Shown here: positions 37,343 through 47,244 of the stretch, piece by piece | Layout of the letters: every line of letters starts with the position of its first letter | Numbering within the stretch: position 1 is the stretch's first letter | Assembly (NCBI GenBank): GCA_904384225.1 | Contig: CAJFJV010000009.1 | Location: 1 to 64,000 of the forward strand | Direction of reading: 5' to 3' | Length of the DNA stretch: 64,000 nucleotides | Origin: an uncultured Oscillospiraceae bacterium | Lineage (GTDB): Bacteria; Bacillota; Clostridia; Oscillospirales; Ruminococcaceae | Program-made: the position numbers and the translations under genes | The notes under the pieces: generated by a model | What the model saw: only the letters and a program-made list of their open reading frames with translations | Told to the model about the DNA's origin: nothing | Databases searched by the model: none

Positions 37343-38365
37343 TCAATCGAGATATTTGTCAACTGCTTCAAACAGCGTATGGTTCCCATACGCCCAATAC
37401 ATCAGGCCGGCCAGCCCCTTTTCGCGGATAAAATCGCACTTTGCCTGAATGGATTCCGGCGTCTCGTACGAGATAAAGTCCGCGCCGTCATAGAGGTATG
37501 CGGCCTTGGCGTTGTCGTCCCACAGCTTGGTGAAGCGGTTTGCCTCCACGGCCTTGTCGTCCTGCAAGTCAAACTCTGTGCGGATATTGCCGACGGTAGA
37601 GGCTTTCTGGCCAAGGCCGTGCGTCCCGCCGTCGACTACGCCCGCCCAGCGGCGGCCGTAAAACGCTGCGCCGAACACCATTTTCCCGTAGGGAACGCCT
37701 GCCTCGTGATAAAGGCGGACGGTCTTTTCCCCGCACGGGCCGTCGGGATCGCCGGTCTGCGGATAGAGGTTGGTGTGGTGGCCCGCATGATCCTCAAAGC
37801 CGCCGCGCAGGTCATATGTCATCAGGTTGACGTAATCGACGATCTTTGCCACCTTGTCCATCTCCGTATTTTCAATAAACGACTCGCCGCCGCCCACCGC
37901 ACAGGTGAGGAGATATGCCTTCCCCGTCTCCTTCTGGAGCGCAGAAAGGCCGTCGCGCAGATCCTGCATCAGATATGTGAAATTCTGTTTGTCCTTTGGA
38001 TCGCACGCAATTTCCGCCGTATCGATGCAGGGATATTCCCAATCGATGTCAGCGCCGTCAAAGTCGTATTTTTTGATGATCTCCAGCGCAGAGGAGACAA
38101 ACGTGCTGCGGCCCTCTTTGGTCATGGCCGCCTGTGAAAAGCCGTCTGCGCCCCATCCGCCGATGGACAGGATCACCTTTAGCTGCGGGTTTATCCGCTT
38201 GTAAACCGCAATCCGGTCCAAATACTGCAAATGATCGACCGTTACAACATTGTCGCGGATCAGGCCGAAGGCGATGTTGAGATGCGTAATCCGCATAATG
38301 TCGTATACCCGCAGATCGTTTACGGTATTCTCCATGATATAAGGAGCAAAAATGTGTTTTTTCAT
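37343..38365 (-). CDS. Glycoside hydrolase family 18 (chitinase-like)
   Basis: LKVILSIGGWGADGFSQA, KYDFDGADIDWEYPC (DxxDxDxE), VNLMTYDLRGGF; start MKKHIFAPYI. Confidence 0.93.
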   Translation of the reverse strand: MKKHIFAPYIMENTVNDLRVYDIMRITHLNIAFGLIRDNVVTVDHLQYLDRIAVYKRINPQLKVILSIGGWGADGFSQAAMTKEGRSTFVSSALEIIKKYDFDGADIDWEYPCIDTAEIACDPKDKQNFTYLMQDLRDGLSALQKETGKAYLLTCAVGGGESFIENTEMDKVAKIVDYVNLMTYDLRGGFEDHAGHHTNLYPQTGDPDGPCGEKTVRLYHEAGVPYGKMVFGAAFYGRRWAGVVDGGTHGLGQKASTVGNIRTEFDLQDDKAVEANRFTKLWDDNAKAAYLYDGADFISYETPESIQAKCDFIREKGLAGLMYWAYGNHTLFEAVDKYLD

Positions 38366-38441
38366 AAAGATTCCCTCTCTCTTTTTTAAATTACAAGCCC
38401 GCATCCCGGCAATCTATGCCGTCCGGCCTGTTTTTCACAAT

Positions 38442-39707
38442 TCATAGGACACGCAGGCAGCCGGCCTGCCGGATGCCCAGTATATGGCAGCAGCCGGGAA
38501 ACAGCGTATGCTCCATAAACGAGACAAACGCCGAAAGCTTGGCCGCCGGGACGTATGCTTGGATCGTTCCGGCGAAGCCGCCGCCGTGCACACGTACGGT
38601 GCCTTCCCCGTTTAAGGCGCAGGCGGCCGACGCAAGCGCCACGGCGACAGCCTGATGCTGGGGAAAGCGGCTGCTGTATATATTCTGCAAAAGCTCCCAA
38701 GACGAATGTCCGGACGCAGCCGCCTGCCGCAAAAAGCCGGCCATATCATCCTGCTTTAACGCTTTTGCCATATCCAGCACGCGTTCGTTTTCTTTAACAA
38801 AATGCAGCGCACGCAAAAAGCCCCGGTCGCCCGCAGTGCGGCGCACCTCGTCCGCCTGTGCAAAAAGCGAATCCGCGCCGATCCCCCTTAAAACCGTTTG
38901 GCCGAACACGGAAGCCGCAAGCGCCATCTCCTGTGGGATTGCGGCATACTCCTCAGTCAAATCAGCATGATCCGCGCCGCTGTCCACAATCACCAGCGCA
39001 TAGCCGTGCCGCTCAGGGGAAAAGGCCATCGGCTCGACCTGCGGGGTGGCAGGGTTTTCAAAATCGATTGCAACGCACCCGCCGACAGCGCACGCCATCT
39101 GATCCATCAGCCCGCTCGGCTTTCCAAAATAGACGTTCTCCGCATACTGCCCGATCCGGGCGATCTCCTGCGGAGAGCACGCCCCTTCAAAAAACAGTTC
39201 GTTGAATACACAGCCGGTCAGCACCTCAAAGCAGGCGGAAGAAGACAGCCCGGAGCCCGCCAGCACGTCCGACGTCAAGCAGATGTCTGCGCCGCGCAGC
39301 TTGGCGCCCCGCTTTTGAAAGGCGGCCGCAATGCCGCGCAGCAGGGCGGCCGTCGTATTTTTTTCCTCCGGATGGACCGACAGGTCGCAAATGGGGATCC
39401 GAACCGGCGCATACCCCTGGGAGCAAAGCGTTATAACAGGCGCTGCGGAAAAGGACGCGGCCGCAACGGCGTCCAGTGTGACGGCCCCGGCTAATACCCG
39501 GCCGTTCTGATGATCCGTGTGGTTGCCGGCAAGCTCTGTCCGGCCGGGGGCCGAAAACAGCATCGGCGCTGTCTCTCCGCCAAACTGCGCGGCAAACGTC
39601 CCGACAAGCCCGGCATAGCGCTGCCGCTGTTTTGAAAGCCGGTCTTCCCCATATAAAGCGCAAAGCTTTGCGTCCCATGCGCCGTCCATTATTTCCTTTT
39701 GAAGCAT
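38442..39707 (-). CDS. galK: Galactokinase
   Basis: FSAPGRTELAGNHTDHQNGRVLAGAV signature, GSGLSSSACFEVLTG, GGGFAGTIQAYVP. Confidence 0.95.
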   Translation of the reverse strand: MLQKEIMDGAWDAKLCALYGEDRLSKQRQRYAGLVGTFAAQFGGETAPMLFSAPGRTELAGNHTDHQNGRVLAGAVTLDAVAAASFSAAPVITLCSQGYAPVRIPICDLSVHPEEKNTTAALLRGIAAAFQKRGAKLRGADICLTSDVLAGSGLSSSACFEVLTGCVFNELFFEGACSPQEIARIGQYAENVYFGKPSGLMDQMACAVGGCVAIDFENPATPQVEPMAFSPERHGYALVIVDSGADHADLTEEYAAIPQEMALAASVFGQTVLRGIGADSLFAQADEVRRTAGDRGFLRALHFVKENERVLDMAKALKQDDMAGFLRQAAASGHSSWELLQNIYSSRFPQHQAVAVALASAACALNGEGTVRVHGGGFAGTIQAYVPAAKLSAFVSFMEHTLFPGCCHILGIRQAGCLRVL

Positions 39708-39885
39708 CTGTGCGGTAATAGGAATCCCTCCTGCAAACTGTTGATTTCAGTTTACTATAAATAACAGGTAAAAGTCAACAGAACCAAACGAAAAAATATC
39801 CAAAATCTTTGTTTGGCTGTACAAAAATAGGAGGGCGCACCTTGGGGAGAAACGCGCCTTTGCACGTGCAAAGCGGACAGCGCAA

Positions 39886-39923
39886 AAACGCGGATGAAAG
39901 GCCTTTTCCTTTCATCCGCGTTT
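39886..39923 (-). terminator. Intrinsic terminator
   Basis: AAACGCGGATGAAAGG-CCTTTT-CCTTTCATCCGCGTTT; T-run on the minus strand; 3' of the S8 protease gene. Confidence 0.8.
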
Positions 39924-40003
39924 CGTTTTGCCGGCGATCAGCCGCGCGAAAGCCCTTTTGTGCTTTCAGCAAGCGGCCGCTCTGCCTGCACTGCTTTTGT
40001 TAC

Positions 40004-43000
40004 TCAGCGTGCGCTTTTCTTCCTTTTGAAGAATACAACCGCGCAAGCGCCTGCTGCAAGTACCAGTACCAGCGGTACTGCCACTGCCGTATTGTCGCCC
40101 GTATCCGGGGACGGTTTTTCAGGATCGGTCGTCTCAGGCGGCGTCACCTGTACTTTTTCCAGACCGTCAATTGCCGCGCGCAGCGCCTCTGCCGCCGCAT
40201 CGACCTCTGCCTGTGTCGCGCCTTTATCGGCCGCTGTTGCTTTTGCCGCGTCGAGCGCTTCTTCCAGCTTCGACCAGCTGTCGGCGGTATACGAATCCTG
40301 CTGCATGTTCTCCGCCTCGCTGATCAGCTCTTCCAGTGCGCTCTTGTCGCTGTTGGCCGTCAGTGCATCCATAGCCGCACGCAGCGCATCCGCCGCGTCG
40401 TCGATCTCTCCTTGGAGTGCGTCCGCATCAGCCGCTACTTCCTGCGCCGCATTCAGCGCTTCTTCAAACGCCGCCCACGTACTGGAAGTATAATCGGCCT
40501 CTTTCAAAGCCTCCGCCTCATCGATCAAAGCCTCAAGCGCCGTCTTGTCGCCGCGCTCTACCAAAGCTTCCATTGCGCTTTCCAGAGCTGCCGCCGCATC
40601 GTTTACCGCCTGCTGCGTTGCATCGTCGTCAGCCAAAACAGCTTTGGCGTCTGCAAGCTCCTCGGCAAAGGCGCTCCAACTATCCGAAGTATAGTCGTCC
40701 TGTACGAGCGCTTCCGCCTCTGCAATGGCTGCCGCCAGGGCAGACTTGTCAACTGGGATTTCAGACGCCGACGCCGTCAGGATAATATCGCCGGTTACAT
40801 TGGCCACAGAGAACGCGCCGGTCTCTTGGCTGTATTCGGCCGTAACGGTTTCGCCGCCCATTGTCACGGTGATGCTCTCCGGAAGATGCTTATCGTCCTG
40901 TGCCGTAAGCGTCCCGCTGAGCGTCTCCCCTGCGTATACCTTATCCGCGCCGTTTGTCTCCAAACCGGTCAGGACATAGGTTACATTGAAGTACTGTCTT
41001 ACTGTCACTCTGCCTGTCGGCGTCACAACAGCCTCATATTTCAGTGTTCCATCCTCTGTTGTTACCTGGATGTCGTGGGTGCCTGCTGCAAGCCACAGGT
41101 GGAGGTTGTTGTCGTCCGGATGGTTTTCCGAAACCTTCCAGTCCACGCCGTCGATCGTCACATTCTTGACGTTCGGTGCGTAAACCAGCGTCTCAAACAC
41201 CCTGTCACTGTTGTTGTTGTCAACAGACTGATCGGAAATGGCCGTACCGGTGTTGGAGGCCGTAGCTTTTACGGAGCCCGCGCTGATACGGAGCGTGCCG
41301 ACAGAGCCGGTATCCGAAGAGCCGCCGTCGCCGATCGCTGCGCCCGCGCCGGTAGCGGAAGCCGTCACCGTGCCGCCGTTTACAAAGACGATCGAACCGC
41401 CGATGCCGTAGCCGCCGCCGATGGCCGCGCCGTTTCCGGATGCGGATGCGATTACTTCGCCGCCGTTTACCGTAACCCTTGCCGGGGCAAAATCATTGTA
41501 AACCTGGCGGGAACCTGTGCCGATCGCCGCACCGTCACCGGTCGCTGCAACGTCGATCTTGCCGCCGTTGATCGTGATGTTCGGGCGGACGCTGCTTCCA
41601 TAGCCGGTTCCGATGACCGATGCGCCAATATCCGTCCGGCCGGTGATGGTGCCGCCGTTGATTGTAACGGAGACCTGCGCGTTAGAGGAGGAAGCGAAAG
41701 AGCCGCCGCCGATACCCGCACCGCATGAAGCGCTGTTGTTATAACCACTATTCAGCAAAAGGTTTAAATCCAGCGTGCCGCCGTTGACTACAACGGTCGC
41801 GCCGCCGTTTGAAGAACCTGCGCCGCCGATGAGCGCGCCTGCGCCGTAGGAGGTGCCGTTGATCACGCCGCCGTCAATCGTAATGGTGCCGGCCGGTGCG
41901 CTGGTGTTGCCGCCGATGCCTGCGCCATAGGAGCCTGCTGCAAGCTGAAGGTTCAGCGTTCCAGAGCCTTTTACCGTGACATCGCCGTCCTGCGGAACAA
42001 GGATCAGCGCTCTTGCACTATAGCTGGCGTTCGACAGCGTATTCTCCCCGCTCAGCACCAGCGTATTGCCGGTCCCCTTGAAGGAGATGACTGGCTTCGA
42101 ACTGTCTGCGTTTACATTCAGATTCTCAATCGTCAGGTTCAGATCCGTATTTTCACTGACGAAGGACAGGCCTTCATACGGATTTTCTTTCGTATTCGCC
42201 GTATTGCCGACCAATGTTACATTGTGCGCATTGTCGGTGATCGTCACTTCGCGGTTGAGATCCGCCGGGATGACGTAACGGCCGTCCTCGCGGATGACAA
42301 AGTCCTCTGGGAATGTGGTGGTGGGCGCAACGACCGTAACAGTGGTCGTGCCCTGCACGCCGTTGTATGCCGTCGCACGGATCGTCGTCGTGCCGGCGCC
42401 GACCGTCGTCATTACGCCCGTTTCGGAAACGGCCGCAACGCTCGGATCATCGGAGGACCATGTAATCGTCTTATTCTCCGCCTCTTCCGGATAGACCACA
42501 GCTGTCAGCTGGAACGGTGCTGTGCCCAGAGAGAAGTGGAGATCCTGCTGGCTGATCTGAACCTCCATCGGGTCGATGTTCTGGCTGATCAGGCTGTAAA
42601 CCGGGCTTTCGGTCATGTTTTGCGCATAGTCCAAAATCAAGACCTTGCCAAGGTTTACCCCTGATGCCCTTGCTGCTGTCAAATCGAAGGTATACGTTAC
42701 CGCACCGCCGGCCTCTTGGCTCTCTGTCGCGATGATGTCGGACAGCGGCTCGTCATTCGTATCCACAAGCTGCGCCGCCATGATGTAGTGGTTATCCTGA
42801 ACCGTCACTTCAAGATACGGCGTGCCGTTTTCTTCATAGTACCGGTGTGAGGTAACCTCCGGCGCGGTGTTGTCGATCTCGATCGGGAAGGAAATAGACT
42901 GGGTCTCTTCCTCGCCGTCGACGCGGCCGGTCACCGTGTAGGTGTAGTCGCCGTCCGGCAGGTAATAATAGTACCCGTCGCCGCCGTCGTAGATCGGCTT

Positions 43001-45757
43001 CCACCATAAGTCTGTTGAAGGCAGGTGATAGGTAAAGAAGTCACCGTTTGCATAATAGTAGGATTTCGGCGCATTGTAGCCCGTACCGGTAAATACAACC
43101 TCGCCGTCCTGATTGGTGACGGTATACGTCATCTCTTTGGAATTGCGGAGCATGCCGAGTACCGGCGTTACCCTATAATAGCCGAGTGAACGGCTGGCGA
43201 CCGCAATCTTATCCGCACTCGCACTCTCCATATCGGCTGTGATCATGTTGATGCCGAGCGGATAGCCGGTGTAGTCGGCATAGTTGATCAAGTAGAGGCC
43301 GCTCATATCATAACTGGAAGCTTCGCCGTCGTCATACAGCGTCTCGTCGAAGATCGGCGCGTCCGCCCAGTCGCCGTAGAAGCCAAGATATGGAAGAGAC
43401 AGATCGATGCCGTCTTCATTGTTGGAATCCAGCATGACAAAGCCGTCGAGGAAGGTGCCGTTTGTGAATTCAGCAAGCTGCTGCTTGCCTTCCTCCGTCA
43501 GCTGCATATTTACCGTAACGGTAGCGGTGCCGTTGGCCGGAACATTTACCGTATCGCCGCTGAAGCTTACAGTAAATTCGCTCTCCGGCAAAACGCGGGA
43601 GGATTCGGAAACACAACGATAGCCGTAAAGCGTTTCCGCCTTTGCCGTCAGCGGGACAGCCGAGAGATTATAGGAAAGCGCCTGATCGGTCATATTGTGA
43701 ACAGTAAAGGTAAAGGAGAACGTGCCGTTCTCATTGTCTTTCAACTCCGCCTTCGGACGGTCGCAGCCCTCTACCGTGAGGTATGCGCCGGTGTGGATGG
43801 CGTTGTAAATCTGGGCAAGGCCTGCGCCCTGTTTACGGGGCGTATAGTACACGCCGTCTTCGTCCTGTACCGGCACGGCCGTGCTCATCATCAGCTGATT
43901 GATAAGCTGCTGCTTCTCGGTAGCGGAAAGCTCCGGGAACGTCTCGTTGACATACTGCTTCATCACTGCCGCAGCGCCCGCCATATGCGGGGAAGCCATC
44001 GAGGTGCCGCTCATATTGCCAAACGTATCGCCCGGCAGCGTCGAGTAGACATTGCCGCCCGGGGCTGTGATCTCCGGCTTCAAGGAGAGATCCGGGGAAA
44101 CGCCGAGGCTTGAGAAGTCGGACATAAGCCCGCCCTGTGCATCCGGCATATCCTCTGCAAAATCCTCAGAAACCGTGATGGTCTTATCCTCAAGGCCGCG
44201 CAGGAACTGGCCGTCGGCTTTCGTGACGATAATCATCGGCAGCAGGCCGTTGACCTGCATGTTCGGAAGCTCGCCCTCTTCGTTGTCGTAAACGATAACG
44301 CCGGCCGCGCCTGCGTCGTAAGCGTTCTGCTCTTTCTCAGTAAAGGCGATGGAGCCGCGCTCAACCAGCGCGATCTTGCCCCTTACATCTACTTCATCAA
44401 AGTCATATTCGTCGCCGAAGTTTGGAACTTGTACATATTCGAGCGTCTGCCCGTCCAAAGCTTTTTCAAACTTCAGATCGTCGCTTGCCGCCGAATCGTT
44501 GAATTTGATTTTATTGCCGCCTGCCATAAAGTAGACGGAGTACACGCTCTCTTCGTTGATGCTTGCAACAGAGAGCGCCGCATTATAAGTAGACGGAGAG
44601 CCTACCACGCCGTTGTCCGGATTGGTGATGAGGTTCATATCCGTCCCAAGCAGGTTCGAATAGGCGGAGCTTGTGTCGTTGCCCGCCGCGCAGAGCAGGT
44701 TGAGGCCCTCTGCCTCTACGCGCTCATAGACCTGATTGGTCAGCTCGTCGCTTTCGGTAAAGCCTGCGGCTGAGCCAAGGCTCATGTTGATCGCGTCAAC
44801 GTCCAAAAGGACACAGTCCTCAAGAGCCGCTAAAATCCAAGTGTCGCTTGCGCCCGACTGCACGTCGGAGAACACTTTCATCATCATCAGCTGCGTGTCC
44901 GGCGCAACGCCTGTAAGCGCAGCGGAATCCGCGCCGACCGAACCGGTGACGTGCGTCCCGTGGCCTTCGCTGTCCGCAACATCGTTGTCCTTATCCGCAT
45001 AGTCATAGGCAAACGGGATTTTCTCGCTCTTATACAGCGCGGAGACGTCGCCCGTTGCATTCAGCTCGCCCTCTGCAACGATCTGTGCCACGTCGTCCTG
45101 CGTATAGCGCGGATCCTCCGGCGCATTGGCAAACGCCGAATGGTTGACGTCCAAACCCGTGTCAAGGATGGCCGTTACGGTCCCTTTTCCGGTATAGCCC
45201 TCCGCATTTGCACGGTCGCTGTCCATCAAAGCGCCGCTGGTATGCGTAGCCTGCGTATAGCCGTCAACCGGCTCAACATACTCGTGCATTGCCGCAACAT
45301 AGACGTTTTTGACGCCCGGGATGCTTTCAAGGCGCTCTTTTTCAGAGTATTTCGCCCTGACGGCAAAGCCGTTGAGCACTGTTTTATATGTAAACTCAAT
45401 CTCAAGGCCGCTGGAACGGGTTATCATCATCTTCTGCTCCACAGAAGCCTGTTCCTTTTCAATCGAATTTACCGCTGCTTCGCCCTTCGCCGTATTTAAA
45501 AACGACTGAAGCGTCACATTCTGCGATTTGGTTTCCAGAAGGGATTTTCCTTCCAGCTCCACGATAAACTCCACTTCGTCGTCCGCAGCATAGCTTTCAA
45601 ACGACTGCAAATGGCTGTTTACCGCATCCTGCAGCGTCGGACTGCCGTTGCTGTCCGACGCGCCGGCCGCATACACGGCTTCAAGCGGCAGGCTTGCAAA
45701 CGCCAGGGCGGCTGCTACAAGCACCGACAAAAGCCGTGAGAGATGTTTTTTCACCAT
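40004..45757 (-). CDS. Giant cell-wall S8 subtilisin-like protease (lactocepin-like) with Ig-like, beta-helix and FIVAR-like modules
   Basis: 1917 aa; signal peptide, AILDTGLDVNHSAF, SEGHGTHVTGSV, GTSMASPHMAGAAAVMKQ, PA-domain-like insert, BIG2-like segment, GAAIG-type repeats, SPDTGD-TM-KRKKSAR tail. Confidence 0.92.
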   Translation of the reverse strand: MVKKHLSRLLSVLVAAALAFASLPLEAVYAAGASDSNGSPTLQDAVNSHLQSFESYAADDEVEFIVELEGKSLLETKSQNVTLQSFLNTAKGEAAVNSIEKEQASVEQKMMITRSSGLEIEFTYKTVLNGFAVRAKYSEKERLESIPGVKNVYVAAMHEYVEPVDGYTQATHTSGALMDSDRANAEGYTGKGTVTAILDTGLDVNHSAFANAPEDPRYTQDDVAQIVAEGELNATGDVSALYKSEKIPFAYDYADKDNDVADSEGHGTHVTGSVGADSAALTGVAPDTQLMMMKVFSDVQSGASDTWILAALEDCVLLDVDAINMSLGSAAGFTESDELTNQVYERVEAEGLNLLCAAGNDTSSAYSNLLGTDMNLITNPDNGVVGSPSTYNAALSVASINEESVYSVYFMAGGNKIKFNDSAASDDLKFEKALDGQTLEYVQVPNFGDEYDFDEVDVRGKIALVERGSIAFTEKEQNAYDAGAAGVIVYDNEEGELPNMQVNGLLPMIIVTKADGQFLRGLEDKTITVSEDFAEDMPDAQGGLMSDFSSLGVSPDLSLKPEITAPGGNVYSTLPGDTFGNMSGTSMASPHMAGAAAVMKQYVNETFPELSATEKQQLINQLMMSTAVPVQDEDGVYYTPRKQGAGLAQIYNAIHTGAYLTVEGCDRPKAELKDNENGTFSFTFTVHNMTDQALSYNLSAVPLTAKAETLYGYRCVSESSRVLPESEFTVSFSGDTVNVPANGTATVTVNMQLTEEGKQQLAEFTNGTFLDGFVMLDSNNEDGIDLSLPYLGFYGDWADAPIFDETLYDDGEASSYDMSGLYLINYADYTGYPLGINMITADMESASADKIAVASRSLGYYRVTPVLGMLRNSKEMTYTVTNQDGEVVFTGTGYNAPKSYYYANGDFFTYHLPSTDLWWKPIYDGGDGYYYYLPDGDYTYTVTGRVDGEEETQSISFPIEIDNTAPEVTSHRYYEENGTPYLEVTVQDNHYIMAAQLVDTNDEPLSDIIATESQEAGGAVTYTFDLTAARASGVNLGKVLILDYAQNMTESPVYSLISQNIDPMEVQISQQDLHFSLGTAPFQLTAVVYPEEAENKTITWSSDDPSVAAVSETGVMTTVGAGTTTIRATAYNGVQGTTTVTVVAPTTTFPEDFVIREDGRYVIPADLNREVTITDNAHNVTLVGNTANTKENPYEGLSFVSENTDLNLTIENLNVNADSSKPVISFKGTGNTLVLSGENTLSNASYSARALILVPQDGDVTVKGSGTLNLQLAAGSYGAGIGGNTSAPAGTITIDGGVINGTSYGAGALIGGAGSSNGGATVVVNGGTLDLNLLLNSGYNNSASCGAGIGGGSFASSSNAQVSVTINGGTITGRTDIGASVIGTGYGSSVRPNITINGGKIDVAATGDGAAIGTGSRQVYNDFAPARVTVNGGEVIASASGNGAAIGGGYGIGGSIVFVNGGTVTASATGAGAAIGDGGSSDTGSVGTLRISAGSVKATASNTGTAISDQSVDNNNSDRVFETLVYAPNVKNVTIDGVDWKVSENHPDDNNLHLWLAAGTHDIQVTTEDGTLKYEAVVTPTGRVTVRQYFNVTYVLTGLETNGADKVYAGETLSGTLTAQDDKHLPESITVTMGGETVTAEYSQETGAFSVANVTGDIILTASASEIPVDKSALAAAIAEAEALVQDDYTSDSWSAFAEELADAKAVLADDDATQQAVNDAAAALESAMEALVERGDKTALEALIDEAEALKEADYTSSTWAAFEEALNAAQEVAADADALQGEIDDAADALRAAMDALTANSDKSALEELISEAENMQQDSYTADSWSKLEEALDAAKATAADKGATQAEVDAAAEALRAAIDGLEKVQVTPPETTDPEKPSPDTGDNTAVAVPLVLVLAAGACAVVFFKRKKSAR
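40150..40762 (-). repeat. Three tandem FIVAR-like repeats, about 65-70 aa each, in the S8 protease
   Basis: ALAAAIAEAEALVQDDYTSDSWSAF.., ALEALIDEAEALKEADYTSSTWAAF.., ALEELISEAENMQQDSYTADSWSKL.. Confidence 0.85.
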
Positions 45758-45842
45758 CTTTTTTCCTCCTTACTTGATTGACATCAACGCCGAAACATAC
45801 TTGACAATATTCGAGCAAGATATATCAAGTACATCAAACGTT

Positions 45843-45871
45843 ATTGTAGCACGTTAAATTGATAATGTCAA
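45843..45871 (-). promoter_or_regulatory. Sigma70-type promoter for the S8 protease
   Basis: Minus strand TTGACA - 17 nt - TACAAT. Confidence 0.75.
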
Positions 45872-45978
45872 TCTGCTAATTGGCAGTTTTTCTCCGTTTC
45901 CTGAAAATTTCCAGCTGTAAAAAGCCGCGCTTTAGCCATTTACAAGAGAAAAAAAGTCTGTTATGATAAATTTAAGGC

Positions 45979-47103
45979 ATGACTCTGCGAAAGGAGGGAT
46001 ATGATTTTATTATGGAAATCCGAATTGCCGAACAAGTCAATCCCGTATTTGAATGCTTGGATATTTTAATGCGCCATTTTTCCGGCCACACGTATGCGAT
46101 GCTCAAAAAGGAACTGAAATCACGGCTTGATATCCGGGTGCCGGAGGTGGAAGCGCTCTTGGACTTTTTGCAGGAGATCGCCTCGCAGGTGACAAAAGGG
46201 ATCCGCATAGACGACGAAGCCGCCGCCTTCCTTTTCCGCCCGCTCGGCCGGCAGGAATCCACCCCTGCGGAAGCGATCCTGCAATTTTACGGCGACTTCT
46301 CCGAACAAGACCCCCTCACGATCCGGGACGGCGTTTTAAGCATGTTCCGAGAGGGTCCCTTCCGTTTCCTCTACAGCACGCTCGACAACTACAACCTTTT
46401 AAACCTCGGCACGGGGAAAAAGGCCGTCAAGCCCCAAAACCTGCTCCAGCTGATGGAGACCTGCTCGCTCACCGATCAGGAAAAATGGCGGCTTCTCACC
46501 TTTTACCACGATTTCGCGCTCTATCTTTCCCGCTTCATCGACGTTTTGCGCGAAGCGATCGATGCCTTTTCCCCCCTCCTTCCCGCCCTCAGCGTCTGGA
46601 CCGAGCCCTTTTACTCCCGCTTTACGCAGGAGATCAACAAAGAGACGCTCTACCGCCATATGGCGCAGAAGATGCAGCTCATCCTGCCGGAAACCGACAG
46701 AATCCTGATCCAGCCGTCGCTGTTCGGCTGCTGCCGGCTGCAATATCTTGCCGCCGAGCCGGGAAAGTGCAGCAATATCCTTTGGGGCATGCATTTTGAG
46801 ACGATCTTCTCAAACCGGCTGCAGCAAAACAGCAGCGCTTACCTCTGCAACAACCTAAAGCTGCTCGGCGACAAATCCAAATTCGACATTTTGACGCTTT
46901 TGTCGCAGCGCCGGTACTACAGCGGGGAGCTTGCCAAAAAGCTGAACCTGAGCACCGGCACAATCGCCTACCACATGCAGGCGCTTTTAAACGCGCACTT
47001 CGTCACCGTGGACAAGCGGAGCTACCGGACCTATTACGAGCTAAACCGCGAAGAGGTACTGGACTTTCTCGCACAGGTGCGCAGCCAGCTCCTTGCAGAA
47101 TAA
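45979..47103 (+). CDS. Transcriptional regulator with C-terminal ArsR-type winged helix
   Basis: LKLLGDKSKFDILTLLSQRRYYSGELAKKLNLSTGTIAYHMQALLNAHFV; start may be 46012 (MEIRIAEQ). Confidence 0.85.
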   Translation: MTLRKEGYDFIMEIRIAEQVNPVFECLDILMRHFSGHTYAMLKKELKSRLDIRVPEVEALLDFLQEIASQVTKGIRIDDEAAAFLFRPLGRQESTPAEAILQFYGDFSEQDPLTIRDGVLSMFREGPFRFLYSTLDNYNLLNLGTGKKAVKPQNLLQLMETCSLTDQEKWRLLTFYHDFALYLSRFIDVLREAIDAFSPLLPALSVWTEPFYSRFTQEINKETLYRHMAQKMQLILPETDRILIQPSLFGCCRLQYLAAEPGKCSNILWGMHFETIFSNRLQQNSSAYLCNNLKLLGDKSKFDILTLLSQRRYYSGELAKKLNLSTGTIAYHMQALLNAHFVTVDKRSYRTYYELNREEVLDFLAQVRSQLLAE

Positions 47104-47110
47104 AGCCCGC

Positions 47111-47158
47111 AAAAGGTGCTTTTCCATCCTCGGATGCAAAAGCGCCTTTCCCTTTTTT
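47111..47158 (+). terminator. Intrinsic terminator
   Basis: AAAGGTGCTTTTCCATCC..GGATGCAAAAGCGCCTTT then CCCTTTTTT. Confidence 0.7.
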
Positions 47159-47244
47159 AAGCAGGGGGCACGCTTCCTTGCGTTCCGCTTTGAAAAGGGC
47201 TATAATGGGAAAAAAGGGCCAAGCGCCCGGAAAGAGGGGTTTTT

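Noticed and set aside
39809-41728. 639-aa plus-strand ORF opposite the S8 protease
   Set aside because: Arg/Cys-rich antisense shadow without recognisable domain.
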